Of a stretch of 64,000 nt of DNA, positions 1 to 8,512 are shown piece by piece. Position 1 is the stretch's first letter; each line of letters opens with the position of its first letter. Position numbers and translations under genes: made by a program. The notes under the pieces are model-generated. The model was not told the DNA's origin, made no database searches, and was given only the letters and a program-made list of their open reading frames with translations. The stretch is from Compostibacter hankyongensis (GTDB lineage Bacteria > Bacteroidota > Bacteroidia > Chitinophagales > Chitinophagaceae): assembly GCF_039541075.1 (NCBI RefSeq), contig NZ_BAABFN010000006.1, forward strand, positions 186,001 to 250,000. Direction: 5' to 3'.

Positions 1-795
1 GATAGAATCCGGTCGCAGGGTCAGCCGGCCGGTAGCCATCGCCGGGGGAAGGGTAGAGGACTGTGTGCTGAAATAACCGCCGAAGGGACAACCCCGGCTG
101 CAAAGGTTGCGGTACTGGCAGGGACCGCGGCCATGGTGCTTCGCGGTAACATTGGCCACGCGGCCGATGGTCATCAGACGTCCGTTGAAGTTTTTGGCAA
201 TGCCTTCCTTCACGGACCGCTCCACGCAGTTCATCTCCATGGGCGGCAGAAATTGCCCGTCGGGCAGGGGAGCATAGTTTTCCTTTTGACCGCTGATGCC
301 GGCATGACGCTCGGCATAATCGTACCAGGGTGCAATATCTTTATAGCGGATCGGCCAGTCGATACCGTGCCCGTCGCGGGCATTGGCTTCAAAATCCAGG
401 TCGCTCCAGCGATAGCTCTGCCGGCCCCACATGATGGACTTTCCCCCGACGATATCGGGACGAAACCAATCGAACCGCTGTTTCTCCTCATACGGCGCAT
501 CGGCATCTTTGAACCAGTAGCTTTCGTTGAACTCGCTGTAGGGATAGTCGCGGCTGACAAACTCGTGGGTCTTCCGCTGCTCCGGCGTGATCCGCCCCCG
601 GTGCCTGAACTCCCAGGGATCTTTCATCGCCGTGGTATAGCCTTTGATGTGCTCCAGCTGATGCCCCCTTTCGAGCATCAGCACGGTGAGCCCCTTTTCG
701 GTCAGCTCCTTCGCCGCCCAGCCCCCGCTGAGCCCCGAGCCGATCACGATGGCATCATAGGTATTTTGCGCAACGGCTTTATTATTGTAGTTCAT
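1..795 (-). CDS. GMC family oxidoreductase, partial (C-terminus off the left edge)
   Basis: This is the N-terminal 265 residues of a glucose-methanol-choline (GMC) type FAD oxidoreductase; the rest lies beyond position 1. The protein starts MNYNNKAVAQNTYDAIVIGSG, and the GSGLSGGWAAKEL segment is the dinucleotide (FAD) binding glycine motif near residue 18. It is a clear paralogue of the next gene (808-2529): both share the RQSYRWSDLDF and DGHG.DWPIRYKDI blocks and the cysteine-rich CPFGGYFST region. The ATG at 795 is 12 bases after the stop of that upstream gene, so the two are co-transcribed. Family knowledge: in Bacteroidota these flavoproteins pair with a gluconate-2-dehydrogenase subunit 3-like partner and are thought to oxidise sugars or glycosides in the periplasm. 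The substrate cannot be told from sequence. Confidence 0.9.
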   Translation of the reverse strand, partial: MNYNNKAVAQNTYDAIVIGSGLSGGWAAKELTEKGLTVLMLERGHQLEHIKGYTTAMKDPWEFRHRGRITPEQRKTHEFVSRDYPYSEFNESYWFKDADAPYEEKQRFDWFRPDIVGGKSIMWGRQSYRWSDLDFEANARDGHGIDWPIRYKDIAPWYDYAERHAGISGQKENYAPLPDGQFLPPMEMNCVERSVKEGIAKNFNGRLMTIGRVANVTAKHHGRGPCQYRNLCSRGCPFGGYFSTQSSTLPPAMATGRLTLRPDSI

Positions 796-807
796 GATAA
801 AAAGATT

Positions 808-2529
808 TCAGATATTCCCTTTCTTCAGTTCTTTAACGGCGTAATCAGCGGCCCGCGCGGTGAGCGCCATATAGGTCAGCGAAGGATTCTGGCAGGCCGT
901 GCTGGCCATACAGGATCCGTCGGTGATAAATACATTTTTTACGGCATGCAGCTGGTTCCATGCATTCAGCATGGAAGTTTTGGGGTCCCGGCCCATTCTG
1001 GCCGTGCCCATTTCGTGTATGCAGTGACCGGGAGGCGAGTCTTTCAGCCCGTCGTAAGTATGGATATCTTTCAGCCCGGCAGCATCCAGCATCTCCGCTG
1101 CATCGTTCATCATATCCTTGCGCATCGCCAGCTCGTTTTCTTTAAAGCTGCAGTTGATCTTCAGGGTAGGCAGGCCGTAGGCATCGGTCTTGCTTTTGTC
1201 CAGCGTCGCTCCGTTCTCATGGTAAGGCAGGCATTCTCCCCAGGAGCCCAGCCCCATACCCCATTCGCCGGGCTCGGCCAGCTCTTTTTTAAATTCCACG
1301 CCGATCCCGGCGCTGGCGGCGCCTCTTCCCCAGCTGCCGCGGGAGGCTCCGCCCTGGTAGCCAAAGCCGCGTACATATCCTCTTTTTTCGTCCCCGTGCA
1401 GGTTGCGGTAACGGGGCACATAGACGCCGTTGGCCCTGCGGCCATAGTAATATTTATCTCCGAACCCGTCGAAGCGACCACCGGCGCCTACGCTGAAATG
1501 GTGATCCATCAGGTAGTGGCCCAACACGCCACTGTCGTTCCCCAGCCCGTTCGGGAAGCGGTTGGAGACGGAATGCATCAGCAGCCAGGTGGTGCCCAGC
1601 GTGGAAGCGTTGACAAAGACGATCTTTGCCGTATAATCTTCCGTCTTTTTGGTATGGGTATCCAGGATACGGACGCCGCTGGCGCGCTGCCGCGCTTCGT
1701 CATATAATACCTCCAGGGCTATGGCATCGGTGCGGAGGGTAAGATTGCCCGTAGCCATGGCCGCCGGCAGCGTAGCCGACAAGGTGCTGAAATAACCGCC
1801 GAAGGGGCAGCCCCAGTGACAGCGATTGCGGAACTGGCAGCTCTGACGCTTTACATCCAGCTGCGGCGCGGCCGCCTTGCTCAGGTTGGCGGTCCGCCCG
1901 ATGATGATATGCCGGTCCTTCCAGCGGGCATTTACTTTGTCCCGGGCATGCTCCTCCAGACAGTTCATGTCCATCGGCGGCAGAAACTTACCGTCAGGAA
2001 GCTGCGCCAGCCCGTCGCGGTTCCCGCTGATGCCGGCAAACGTCTCCACATAATCGTACCACGGCTCGATATCCTTATAACGTATAGGCCAGTCCGTGCC
2101 GTGCCCGTCACGGGCATTGGCGCCGAAGTCCAGATCGCTCCAGCGATAGCTTTGCCGTCCCCACATCAGCGAGCGGCCGCCGAGGTGATATCCCCGCAGC
2201 CAGTTGAACGGCTGAACTTCGGTGTAGGGGTTCTCCCGGTCGTTTACCCACCATTGCTTTGTTTCGTCGTTAAATGCATAGCAACGCGACTGGATCGTAT
2301 ACTGCTCTTTTTCCTCCGGGGTGAGGCGGGTGCGGTGCTTGTTATCCCAGGGCGTATTCATGGCGGTGGTATAGTCTTTGATATGCTCCACCTTCCGGCC
2401 CCGCTCGATCAGCAATACTTTCAATCCTTTCTCCGTGAGCTCTTTGGCGGCCCACCCTCCGCTGATACCGCTGCCGACTACAATGGCGTCGTAGGTCTGC
2501 TGTGCGTTAGCTTTTCCGTTGTAATTCAT
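808..2529 (-). CDS. GMC family oxidoreductase
   Basis: A complete 573-residue GMC oxidoreductase, an FAD enzyme oxidising an alcohol or sugar hydroxyl. The N-terminal VVGSGISGGWAAKEL is the FAD-binding motif. The C-terminal half has the HEMGTARMG segment, the ITDGSCM segment and ACQNPSLTYMAL, where GMC enzymes carry their catalytic His and Asn. The ATG at 2529 (MNYNGKANAQQTYDAI) is preferred over in-frame starts further upstream because it matches the start of the paralogue at 795 and places the FAD motif about 18 residues in. No signal peptide is visible, so export, if any, may depend on the Tat-like partner encoded upstream (2633-3202), as proposed for related dehydrogenases. The gene lies 103 bases after that partner and 12 bases before the second paralogue. 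The substrate is unknown; a 3-keto-glycoside-forming dehydrogenase is one possibility. Confidence 0.92.
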   Translation of the reverse strand: MNYNGKANAQQTYDAIVVGSGISGGWAAKELTEKGLKVLLIERGRKVEHIKDYTTAMNTPWDNKHRTRLTPEEKEQYTIQSRCYAFNDETKQWWVNDRENPYTEVQPFNWLRGYHLGGRSLMWGRQSYRWSDLDFGANARDGHGTDWPIRYKDIEPWYDYVETFAGISGNRDGLAQLPDGKFLPPMDMNCLEEHARDKVNARWKDRHIIIGRTANLSKAAAPQLDVKRQSCQFRNRCHWGCPFGGYFSTLSATLPAAMATGNLTLRTDAIALEVLYDEARQRASGVRILDTHTKKTEDYTAKIVFVNASTLGTTWLLMHSVSNRFPNGLGNDSGVLGHYLMDHHFSVGAGGRFDGFGDKYYYGRRANGVYVPRYRNLHGDEKRGYVRGFGYQGGASRGSWGRGAASAGIGVEFKKELAEPGEWGMGLGSWGECLPYHENGATLDKSKTDAYGLPTLKINCSFKENELAMRKDMMNDAAEMLDAAGLKDIHTYDGLKDSPPGHCIHEMGTARMGRDPKTSMLNAWNQLHAVKNVFITDGSCMASTACQNPSLTYMALTARAADYAVKELKKGNI

Positions 2530-2632
2530 GTTCTTCCTTTTAAAATGCACTGCATTTATACGCAGCGCGATCCTTCCCGCCCGGAAGAGAGATCTCCGGC
2601 AGGAAGTATAAGCGCAGCCTTGCTGCAGCCGC

Positions 2633-3202
2633 TCAGGTCGCCCAGGCCTTGTCGCCCTTGTGGTAGTCCACGCAGCCGTCGTAATGGCCGGGAACCTGCA
2701 CATAACGGAGCGTCTCGGTGGCGCCCGGCTTGGAGGTAAAGAAGCCCAGGAGCGTCAGCTCTTTCAGCCTGCGGTAAAAAGCGAGGTCCTTGAACTGGCC
2801 TTTGTTTTTCCCCAGCACATCCTTGTCCAGCTGCGTCAAGGCTTCCGTCTGCTTTTCGGGAGAAAGCTCCAGGAAGGATTTCTTGTACTGCTTGCGGCAG
2901 CGGCTGTCAAAGGCAGCCAGGCCGTCATGGAACTGCTGCTGGTCTTTCTCGGGATAGCATTCCTGCATCATCATCACGATAAAGGCCGGCACGCCCGCCT
3001 CCTTGGCGCCGGGCGTATCGGTTTTCGGAATGATGATATCCGACATACGGTCTACCATGCTTTTTTCATCCTCGGTAAATTGGGTGCCGCTGCCCTTCTT
3101 CGGGGCCTGGCTGCAGCTGTCCAGCATTACGCTGAGCGTGGAAGCAGAGAGTGCGCCACCCATCAGGATGGCCACTCTTTTTACGGCGTCACGACGATCC
3201 AT
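2633..3202 (-). CDS. Gluconate 2-dehydrogenase subunit 3 family protein
   Basis: 189 residues, beginning MDRRDAVKRVAILMGGALS. This is a twin-arginine-like signal followed by a hydrophobic stretch and then a Cys-containing LDSCSQ segment that could be a lipobox. The body contains the family features EDEKSMVDRMSDIIIPKTDTPGAKEAGVP and a C-terminal aromatic and histidine-rich segment (GFFTSKPGATETLRY, GHYDGCVDY). Family knowledge: the small subunit 3 accompanies a GMC flavoprotein catalytic subunit and is needed for its export or maturation. It is the first gene of a minus-strand operon with the two GMC genes (808-2529 and 1-795), which fits a partner role. No cytochrome c subunit is visible in the window part of this operon. 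Confidence 0.9.
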   Translation of the reverse strand: MDRRDAVKRVAILMGGALSASTLSVMLDSCSQAPKKGSGTQFTEDEKSMVDRMSDIIIPKTDTPGAKEAGVPAFIVMMMQECYPEKDQQQFHDGLAAFDSRCRKQYKKSFLELSPEKQTEALTQLDKDVLGKNKGQFKDLAFYRRLKELTLLGFFTSKPGATETLRYVQVPGHYDGCVDYHKGDKAWAT

Positions 3203-3325
3203 ACAGTTTTTTTAAGGTGTAATAAGCCCACACGGGGCCATGATGATACCGGTGAACAAGTTATAAAAATTGCCGTAAAATATGCAAACAATTCTGTGCG
3301 ATTAGGCGGATTGGGGGCTATATGC

Positions 3326-3333
3326 TACTTTTG
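3326..3333 (+). promoter_or_regulatory. Bacteroidota -7 promoter box upstream of the cobalamin riboswitch
   Basis: TACTTTTG matches the Bacteroidota housekeeping -7 consensus TAnnTTTG exactly and lies just before the riboswitch. No clear TTTG -33 element is seen at 19 bases upstream, so the call rests on the -7 box and its position. Confidence 0.45.
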
Positions 3334-3341
3334 AGCCGCTT

Positions 3342-3640
3342 TTGGTTGGCGTTATCGCGCCATGGAAAGGGAATCCGGTGGTCCCGTCTCACCGTGCCGT
3401 CGTATGGCGTTGCCTGCAGGGCTTACGCCGTCACCGGTACCGGGCGGGAGAATCCGGAGCTGACCCGCAGCTGTAAGCATCCCGTATGAACCGTCATTGC
3501 TGTGCCCGCCGGGCATGCTCCGGTTCATACCCCCGGCAATCAGTGTCACTGCGGCATTCCGCCAGACGGAACGCCGCGGGAAGGCCTGCCGGCGTACCTG
3601 TGATCACAGGAGGATGTAAGCCAGAAGACCTGCCAGAAGT
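3342..3640 (+). ncRNA. Cobalamin (B12) riboswitch
   Basis: The 5' leader of the btuB-like gene carries the conserved blocks of the cobalamin riboswitch in order: GGGAATCCGGTG near 3369, GAATCCGGAGCTGACCCGCAGCTGTAA near 3450-3476, the B12-box halves GTCACTG (3545) and GGGAAGGC (3578), and GATGTAAGCC followed by AGAAGACCTGCC ending near 3634. The blocks closely resemble the E. coli btuB leader. A GC-rich insertion separates the first two blocks. Binding of adenosylcobalamin is expected to shut off the receptor gene starting at 3772. I saw no run of T after the aptamer, so control may act on translation rather than termination. The exact ends are estimates. Confidence 0.93.
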
Positions 3641-3771
3641 AAATAAGCATTCACGGCTTCCGGGGATTGGAGCCGGATCGGTATATATTCAGCAGGTTTT
3701 CCCGTCCCGGGATATGCCGTGTCCTGCATTGCCCTCCGCTTCCCCCGCCCGTATTTTAAAAATTCACTGCC

Positions 3772-5796
3772 TTGAAGCGAAGGATGGCTTTTTTCCTGCT
3801 GCTGCTTCCTGCCGCCGGCCTGTTGTACCGGAAAGCGTGCTCCGCCCAGGATACTACCGGACACCGGCTCCTGCGGGACACCGCGCTGCGGGCGGTGGAG
3901 GTGGCTGCGCAAAGACAGGCGGCCTCCTTTTCCGCGTCTTCGCCCGTACAGCTGCTGGACAGCGCGCAGCTCAGCGCGCTGGGCGCGCGCTCCGTAGCCG
4001 GCGCCGCCAGGTATTTTGCGGGGGTGCTGGTAAAGGACTACGGCGGTATCGGCGGGCTGAAGACCGTTTCGGTGAGAAGCCTGGGCGCAGCGCATACCGG
4101 CGTGCTGTACGACGGTCTCCCGCTGAGCGATGCGCAGAACGGTCAGATCGACCTGGGGCGGCTGACGACGGACAACCTTTCACAGCTGACGCTGTATAAT
4201 GCACAGCCTCCCGATATGCTGCAGCCCGCCGCCGCCTATTCCATGGCCACCGTGCTGTCACTCACCACTCGCAGGCCCGCTTTTGCCAAAGGACATTCGC
4301 TGAAAGGAGAAGCTGCTCTCGAAGGCGGCGCATTCGGCCTGCTGCAGCCTTCCGCCACGCTGCAATATGGCTGGAGCCCCAGGGGATACAGCACGCTCTC
4401 CGCCGGCTGGCAACAGGCCGAGGGGAAATATCCCTTTACCCTGCAGAACGGGGACAGCCTCCAAAAAAAACACCGGGAGAACTCCGATATACAGGCGCTG
4501 CGGCTGGAGTACGATACCCGGTACCGGTTCAGCGACAGCAGCGAGACAGCGCTCAAAGCCTATTTTTATAATGCCCGCAGGGGCCTGCCCGGAGCAGTGA
4601 TCCTGTATAACGACCGCAGCCGGCAACGGCTGGACGACCGTGATTTTTTTATACAGGCCGGATGGAGAAAACGTTTCTCACCCCAAAGCAGGCTGCAGGT
4701 CAGCGGCAAGTACGAAGCTTCCTATAAGCGGTACCTGGACCCCGACTTCCTCAACAGCGAAGGTCATATGGAGAACCGGTACCGGCAAAAAACCTATTAT
4801 CTGTCGGGTACCTGGAGCTACCGCCTTCGTCCTTTTCTCACCCTGGCCTACGGCAGCGATATCATGGCCAATACGCTGGACGCCAGCCTGCCGGACTTTG
4901 TTTATCCCACCCGCTTTACCTGGCTCAACAACCTGGCGGCGGCTTTCAGCTGGCAAAGGCTGGATATCCGGGCCAACATGCTCGGCACGCTCACAGGCGA
5001 CCGGGTAAAAACGGGACCGCAGCCCCAGACGCGGAAAGTGCTCAGTCCCGCCGCAGCCCTTTCCTGGCAGCCGCGGGAACGGTTGCCGCTACGGCTTCGC
5101 TTTTTTTACAAAAGCATCTTCCGGATGCCCACCTTCAACGACCTGTACTATACGCTGATCGGCAATACCCGGCTGCGGCCGGAATTTACCCGTCAATACG
5201 ATATGGGGCTGTCCTGGAATCCGCAGCTGCAGGGTCTTCTCTCTTCGCTGGCCTTTACGGCAGATGCCTATTACAATACGGTGCGGGACAAGATCATAGC
5301 CGTGCCGCGTCAGAACCTGTTCCAGTGGACGATGCTGAATGCCGGCAGGGTACATGCCAAAGGCGTAGATGCGGGAGCACGGCTTTTCTTCCGTCCCCTG
5401 CATGCCTTCCGGCTTACGCTGGGCGGCCATTACAGCTTCCAGGAAGCCCGGGACGTTACCGATCCTTCCGCCCCGGAATACGGACAGCAGCTGCCCTACA
5501 CGCCGAAGCACTCCGGCGCCCTGCAGGCCACAATACAATACAAACCGCTTACCCTGGGATACAACCTGCTGTTTTCAGGGAGCCGTTACCGTATGGGCGA
5601 CCCTATCGACTATAACCGCCTGCCGGCCTTTGTCACACAGGACCTTACCCTTACCGGCCGCCTGCCCGCCGGCAGGGGCGGCATGTGGGAGCTGACGGCG
5701 GCCGTGGACAATCTCTTTAACCGGCAATACGAAATAGTGCGCTACTACCCTATGCCCGGGCGGTCCTGGCGGCTGGGGCTGCATTACCGGTTCTGA
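3772..5796 (+). CDS. btuB: TonB-dependent vitamin B12 receptor (BtuB-type)
   Basis: A 674-residue outer-membrane TonB-dependent receptor. After a signal peptide (MKRRMAFFLLLLPAAGLL, cleavage near CSAQ) comes a plug domain with GGLKTVSVRSLGAAHTGVLYDGLPLSDAQNGQIDL, then a 22-strand barrel with many alternating aromatic residues, ending in WRLGLHYRF with the terminal Phe typical of barrels. The TTG at 3772 is chosen because it supplies the positively charged KRR ahead of the hydrophobic core; an ATG at 3784 is the alternative. The cobalamin riboswitch upstream and the BtuG-like lipoprotein downstream (61-base gap) make cobalamin the likely ligand. No inner-membrane BtuCDF transporter is encoded in the window. 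Confidence 0.9.
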   Translation: MKRRMAFFLLLLPAAGLLYRKACSAQDTTGHRLLRDTALRAVEVAAQRQAASFSASSPVQLLDSAQLSALGARSVAGAARYFAGVLVKDYGGIGGLKTVSVRSLGAAHTGVLYDGLPLSDAQNGQIDLGRLTTDNLSQLTLYNAQPPDMLQPAAAYSMATVLSLTTRRPAFAKGHSLKGEAALEGGAFGLLQPSATLQYGWSPRGYSTLSAGWQQAEGKYPFTLQNGDSLQKKHRENSDIQALRLEYDTRYRFSDSSETALKAYFYNARRGLPGAVILYNDRSRQRLDDRDFFIQAGWRKRFSPQSRLQVSGKYEASYKRYLDPDFLNSEGHMENRYRQKTYYLSGTWSYRLRPFLTLAYGSDIMANTLDASLPDFVYPTRFTWLNNLAAAFSWQRLDIRANMLGTLTGDRVKTGPQPQTRKVLSPAAALSWQPRERLPLRLRFFYKSIFRMPTFNDLYYTLIGNTRLRPEFTRQYDMGLSWNPQLQGLLSSLAFTADAYYNTVRDKIIAVPRQNLFQWTMLNAGRVHAKGVDAGARLFFRPLHAFRLTLGGHYSFQEARDVTDPSAPEYGQQLPYTPKHSGALQATIQYKPLTLGYNLLFSGSRYRMGDPIDYNRLPAFVTQDLTLTGRLPAGRGGMWELTAAVDNLFNRQYEIVRYYPMPGRSWRLGLHYRF

Positions 5797-5857
5797 AACG
5801 GTATAACCTAAACGTATAAACGAAGATATCATATTATATCACAAAACACCCCTTATT

Positions 5858-6958
5858 ATGAACAGATCACGATCCCTGAAATGGCTGATACCCGCCCTGT
5901 TTTTGCTGAATGCCTGCAGCAAAGACGACAATCCTGCACCCCGGCCGCCGGAAGTAAAACCCACCCACGGCGTATATGTGCTGAGCGAAGGCAGCTTCGG
6001 CGGTAACAATACGGTATTGTCCTATTACGATTTTGCCATGCAGAAAACCCAGCCTTTTGAAGCAGACCTGTACCGCGCAGTCAACGGAGAAGGATTGGGC
6101 GATACGGGCAACGACCTGCTGATCTACGGGAACAAGATGTATGTCGTGATGAACGTAAGCAGCTATGTGGCCGTGCTGGATGCCGCCACGGCAAAGCGTA
6201 TCGACTCGGTATCCTTCACCGGAGCCGGAGGAAAGAAGCGGGAGCCGCGTTATGCGGTGGGCGCCGCCGGCAAGGTCTTTGTCAGCGCTTCCGACGGCAC
6301 GGTCACCGTCATCGACACCGCTACCCTCACCGCTGAAAAACAGATCCGGGTGGGCAACAGTCCCGAAGGGATGGCCGTATCCGGCAACAGCCTGTATGTG
6401 GCCAATTCCGGCTGGAAAGAAGCGCTGACCGGGAAACCTTATGACAGCACGGTTTCCGTCATCGACCTCTCTACGCTGAGCGAAACAAAGCGGATCGTTA
6501 CCGGCATCAACCCCCGGAATATACAGGCTACGGCTTCCGGCATGTTATATGTCAGCACATCCGGCAATTACCAGGATGTACATGGGAAACTGTATGTCAT
6601 CGATGGCAAAACACAGACGCTGGACCGCACGCTGGACCGCGAAAGCCCGCTTATCGCCATATCCGGCCGCACCGCTTACCTGTATAATACCAACGACTTC
6701 AGCGGGAAGGCCACCCTGGCAGTGATGGATACCGAAACCGGCGATATCCTCCGGGAACAGTTCATCACCGACGGCACCAAGGTACAGTCGCCCTATGGCG
6801 TCTGCATAGATGACAGTAACGGTGACGTATATATTACGGATGCCCGGGATTATACGGCATCGGGGGAAGTATTCTGCTTCGATAAGGAAGGAAAGAAAAA
6901 ATTTTCCTTTTCGGTAAGACCCGGCGTGAGTCCAAACCACGTAGCATTCCTGCGCTAA
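5858..6958 (+). CDS. btuG: BtuG-like cobalamin-binding surface lipoprotein (YncE/DUF5074 beta-propeller)
   Basis: 366 residues. The signal peptide ends in a lipobox at Cys20 (FLLNAC), followed by SKDDN, which resembles the K-D/E-D/E surface export signal of Bacteroidota lipoproteins. The mature part is a YncE-like beta-propeller with repeats of the form V.VIDTATLTAEKQIRVG.SP.GMAVSGNSLYVANSGW. Family knowledge: in Bacteroides, BtuG is a surface-exposed seven-bladed propeller that binds B12 with very high affinity and hands it to BtuB. Position immediately after the btuB-like gene, under one cobalamin riboswitch, supports the same role here. Propellers of this type bind other ligands elsewhere, so the symbol depends mainly on context. 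Confidence 0.82.
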   Translation: MNRSRSLKWLIPALFLLNACSKDDNPAPRPPEVKPTHGVYVLSEGSFGGNNTVLSYYDFAMQKTQPFEADLYRAVNGEGLGDTGNDLLIYGNKMYVVMNVSSYVAVLDAATAKRIDSVSFTGAGGKKREPRYAVGAAGKVFVSASDGTVTVIDTATLTAEKQIRVGNSPEGMAVSGNSLYVANSGWKEALTGKPYDSTVSVIDLSTLSETKRIVTGINPRNIQATASGMLYVSTSGNYQDVHGKLYVIDGKTQTLDRTLDRESPLIAISGRTAYLYNTNDFSGKATLAVMDTETGDILREQFITDGTKVQSPYGVCIDDSNGDVYITDARDYTASGEVFCFDKEGKKKFSFSVRPGVSPNHVAFLR

Positions 6959-7141
6959 GCGCGGTATTTTTTGCGGCGATCTCAGGGCATTTTGGCCCCG
7001 GCGGCGGCGGCGGTCTTTTGGACATACCGGATAATTAGCGGAAATTTGATCGGGAACAGGAGCCCTGAACGCAGCTCCCGTTTCCGGAACCGCACGGCAG
7101 GAACACAGGCCTCGCCGCGCCGGCTCCTTAATTTTCGTATC

Positions 7142-7978
7142 ATGACGGTATTGACTTTTACCTTGATCATCCTGGCAGGATCATTCATGGCCGGATTGCT
7201 GGGATCGTTGACCGGCCTGGGCGGCGGCTTTATCATCATCCCGCTGCTCACGCTGGGTTTCCATGTCGATCTGCGGTATGCGATCGGGGCTTCCCTGGTA
7301 GCGGTGATCGCCACCTCTTCGGGAGCGGCCGCAGCCTATGTGCGGGAAGGCATCACCAACATCCGCCTCGGGATGTTCCTCGAGATCGCCACTACTGCCG
7401 GCGCGGTCGGCGGAGCGTTGCTGGCTGCCTACACCCCCACCCACGTCATCGCGGTGATCTTCGGAATCATCCTGCTCCTGTCTGCGGGGCTGTCTCTCCG
7501 CAAGCGCCAGTTTCATATTGAAAGAACATCAAAAAGCCGGCTGGCAGAGCAGCTCCGGCTCAACAGCAGCTATCCTTCCCGGAACGGCGCGGTGGATTAT
7601 AAGGTACGGCATGTTCCCGGCGGCTTTCTGATGATGATACTAGCCGGCCTCCTTTCGGGCTTGCTGGGAGTAGGCTCCGGCGCATTGAAAGTGCTGGCGA
7701 TGGACAACGTGATGCGCATACCTTTCAAGGTGTCCACCACGACCAGCAATTTCATGATCGGGGTCACGGCAGCCGCCAGCGCGGTTATTTATTTTCAGCG
7801 GGGCTATGTCGATCCCGGTCTTGCCATGCCCGTGCTGGTGGGCGTGCTCGCCGGGGCGCTCCTGGGATCACGCTGGCTGATACAATCCGAATCTGCCTGG
7901 ATCAGGGTGCTCTTTACCGTAGTCCTGACGATACTGGCTGTGGAAATGATCTACAACGGCTGGGCGGGAAAGATATAA
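7142..7978 (+). CDS. Sulfite exporter TauE/SafE family permease
   Basis: 278 residues with about eight membrane segments. Two inverted repeat halves each carry the family's glycine-rich motif: GSLTGLGGGFIIIPLL near residue 20 and GLLSGLLGVGSGALKVLAM near residue 165. The ATG at 7142 is preferred to in-frame starts upstream because the TauE/SafE fold begins right after it (MTVLTFTLIILAGSFMAGLL); the 57 extra residues would be arginine-rich and unlike the family. TauE/SafE proteins move sulfite, sulfoacetate or other organic acid anions across the inner membrane. The DUF1634 gene follows 21 bases later, a frequent partner, and a TsdA-like cytochrome and a DsrE protein lie downstream, which suggests an inorganic sulfur anion. 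Confidence 0.92.
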   Translation: MTVLTFTLIILAGSFMAGLLGSLTGLGGGFIIIPLLTLGFHVDLRYAIGASLVAVIATSSGAAAAYVREGITNIRLGMFLEIATTAGAVGGALLAAYTPTHVIAVIFGIILLLSAGLSLRKRQFHIERTSKSRLAEQLRLNSSYPSRNGAVDYKVRHVPGGFLMMILAGLLSGLLGVGSGALKVLAMDNVMRIPFKVSTTTSNFMIGVTAAASAVIYFQRGYVDPGLAMPVLVGVLAGALLGSRWLIQSESAWIRVLFTVVLTILAVEMIYNGWAGKI

Positions 7979-7999
7979 CAACAGGAAAAGCAAATACAG

Positions 8000-8398
8000 A
8001 TGAAACGCTTTTTTTCCAGGGCTTACTGGCAGGATCGTGATATGGAAGCCGTCATGGGCCGGCTGCTGCGCGCCGGCGTATTGTTGTCCGGGCTTATTGC
8101 CCTGGTCGGCGGCATCCTGTATCTTTTCCAGCACCAGGGTATTCATCCCGGATATCATGTCTTCCGGGGAGAAGCCGGAGCGCTGCTCTCCCTGAAGGGT
8201 ATTTTCCAGGGCATGGCCGCCCTGCGGGGAGAGGCGCTCATCCAGTGCGGCGTATTGCTGCTCATCGCCACGCCCATTGCCCGCATCCTGTTTTCCGTCA
8301 TCGCCTTCCTGATCGAAAAGGACTATCTCTATCTGGCCATTACCTTTCTGGTGCTGCTCATTATGGGGTTCAGCATCGGGGGCGGGTTCGGGGGATGA
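8000..8398 (+). CDS. DUF1634 domain membrane protein
   Basis: 132 residues, with a charged N-terminus (MKRFFSRAYWQDRDMEAVMGRLLRAGVLLSG) followed by three hydrophobic segments around residues 24-42, 82-103 and 110-126, as in the DUF1634 family. The function is unknown. DUF1634 genes commonly sit next to TauE/SafE permease genes, as here, so a helper or regulatory subunit of that permease is the natural guess. A short palindrome follows the stop codon. Confidence 0.88.
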   Translation: MKRFFSRAYWQDRDMEAVMGRLLRAGVLLSGLIALVGGILYLFQHQGIHPGYHVFRGEAGALLSLKGIFQGMAALRGEALIQCGVLLLIATPIARILFSVIAFLIEKDYLYLAITFLVLLIMGFSIGGGFGG

Positions 8399-8413
8399 AC
8401 CCGCCTGTGCTGC

Positions 8414-8438
8414 CTGTCATAATCCCGGGTTATGACAG
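8414..8438. promoter_or_regulatory. Perfect inverted repeat, probable operator
   Basis: Two perfect 9-base arms, CTGTCATAA (8414-8422) and TTATGACAG (8430-8438), flank TCCCGGG. There is no T-run after it, so it does not look like a terminator. It lies about 40 bases upstream of a -7 box for the cytochrome operon, a position suited to a dimeric regulator, perhaps an activator. No regulator gene is adjacent. Confidence 0.5.
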
Positions 8439-8476
8439 ATAAAAAGGAATGATTTCCATTCTTCTGCTTTTGCTGT

Positions 8477-8484
8477 TACATTTG
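8477..8484 (+). promoter_or_regulatory. -7 promoter box for the cytochrome/DsrE operon
   Basis: TACATTTG matches TAnnTTTG exactly and lies 29 bases before the ATG at 8513. A good TTTG -33 box at the usual 19-base distance is missing (only TTTCC near 8453). That fits a promoter needing an activator at the palindrome 8414-8438. Confidence 0.45.
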
Positions 8485-8512
8485 TTCCGTCACAACACAG
8501 TTCAGGAAGAAC

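Noticed and set aside
133..1707. Long open frame on the plus strand opposite the GMC genes
   Set aside because: It is antisense to well-matched GMC coding sequence on the minus strand; such frames are common in GC-rich DNA and the translation matches no family.
6971..7141. N-terminal extension of the TauE/SafE permease
   Set aside because: The extra residues are Arg/Ser-rich and precede the natural first membrane helix; the family starts at the ATG at 7142.
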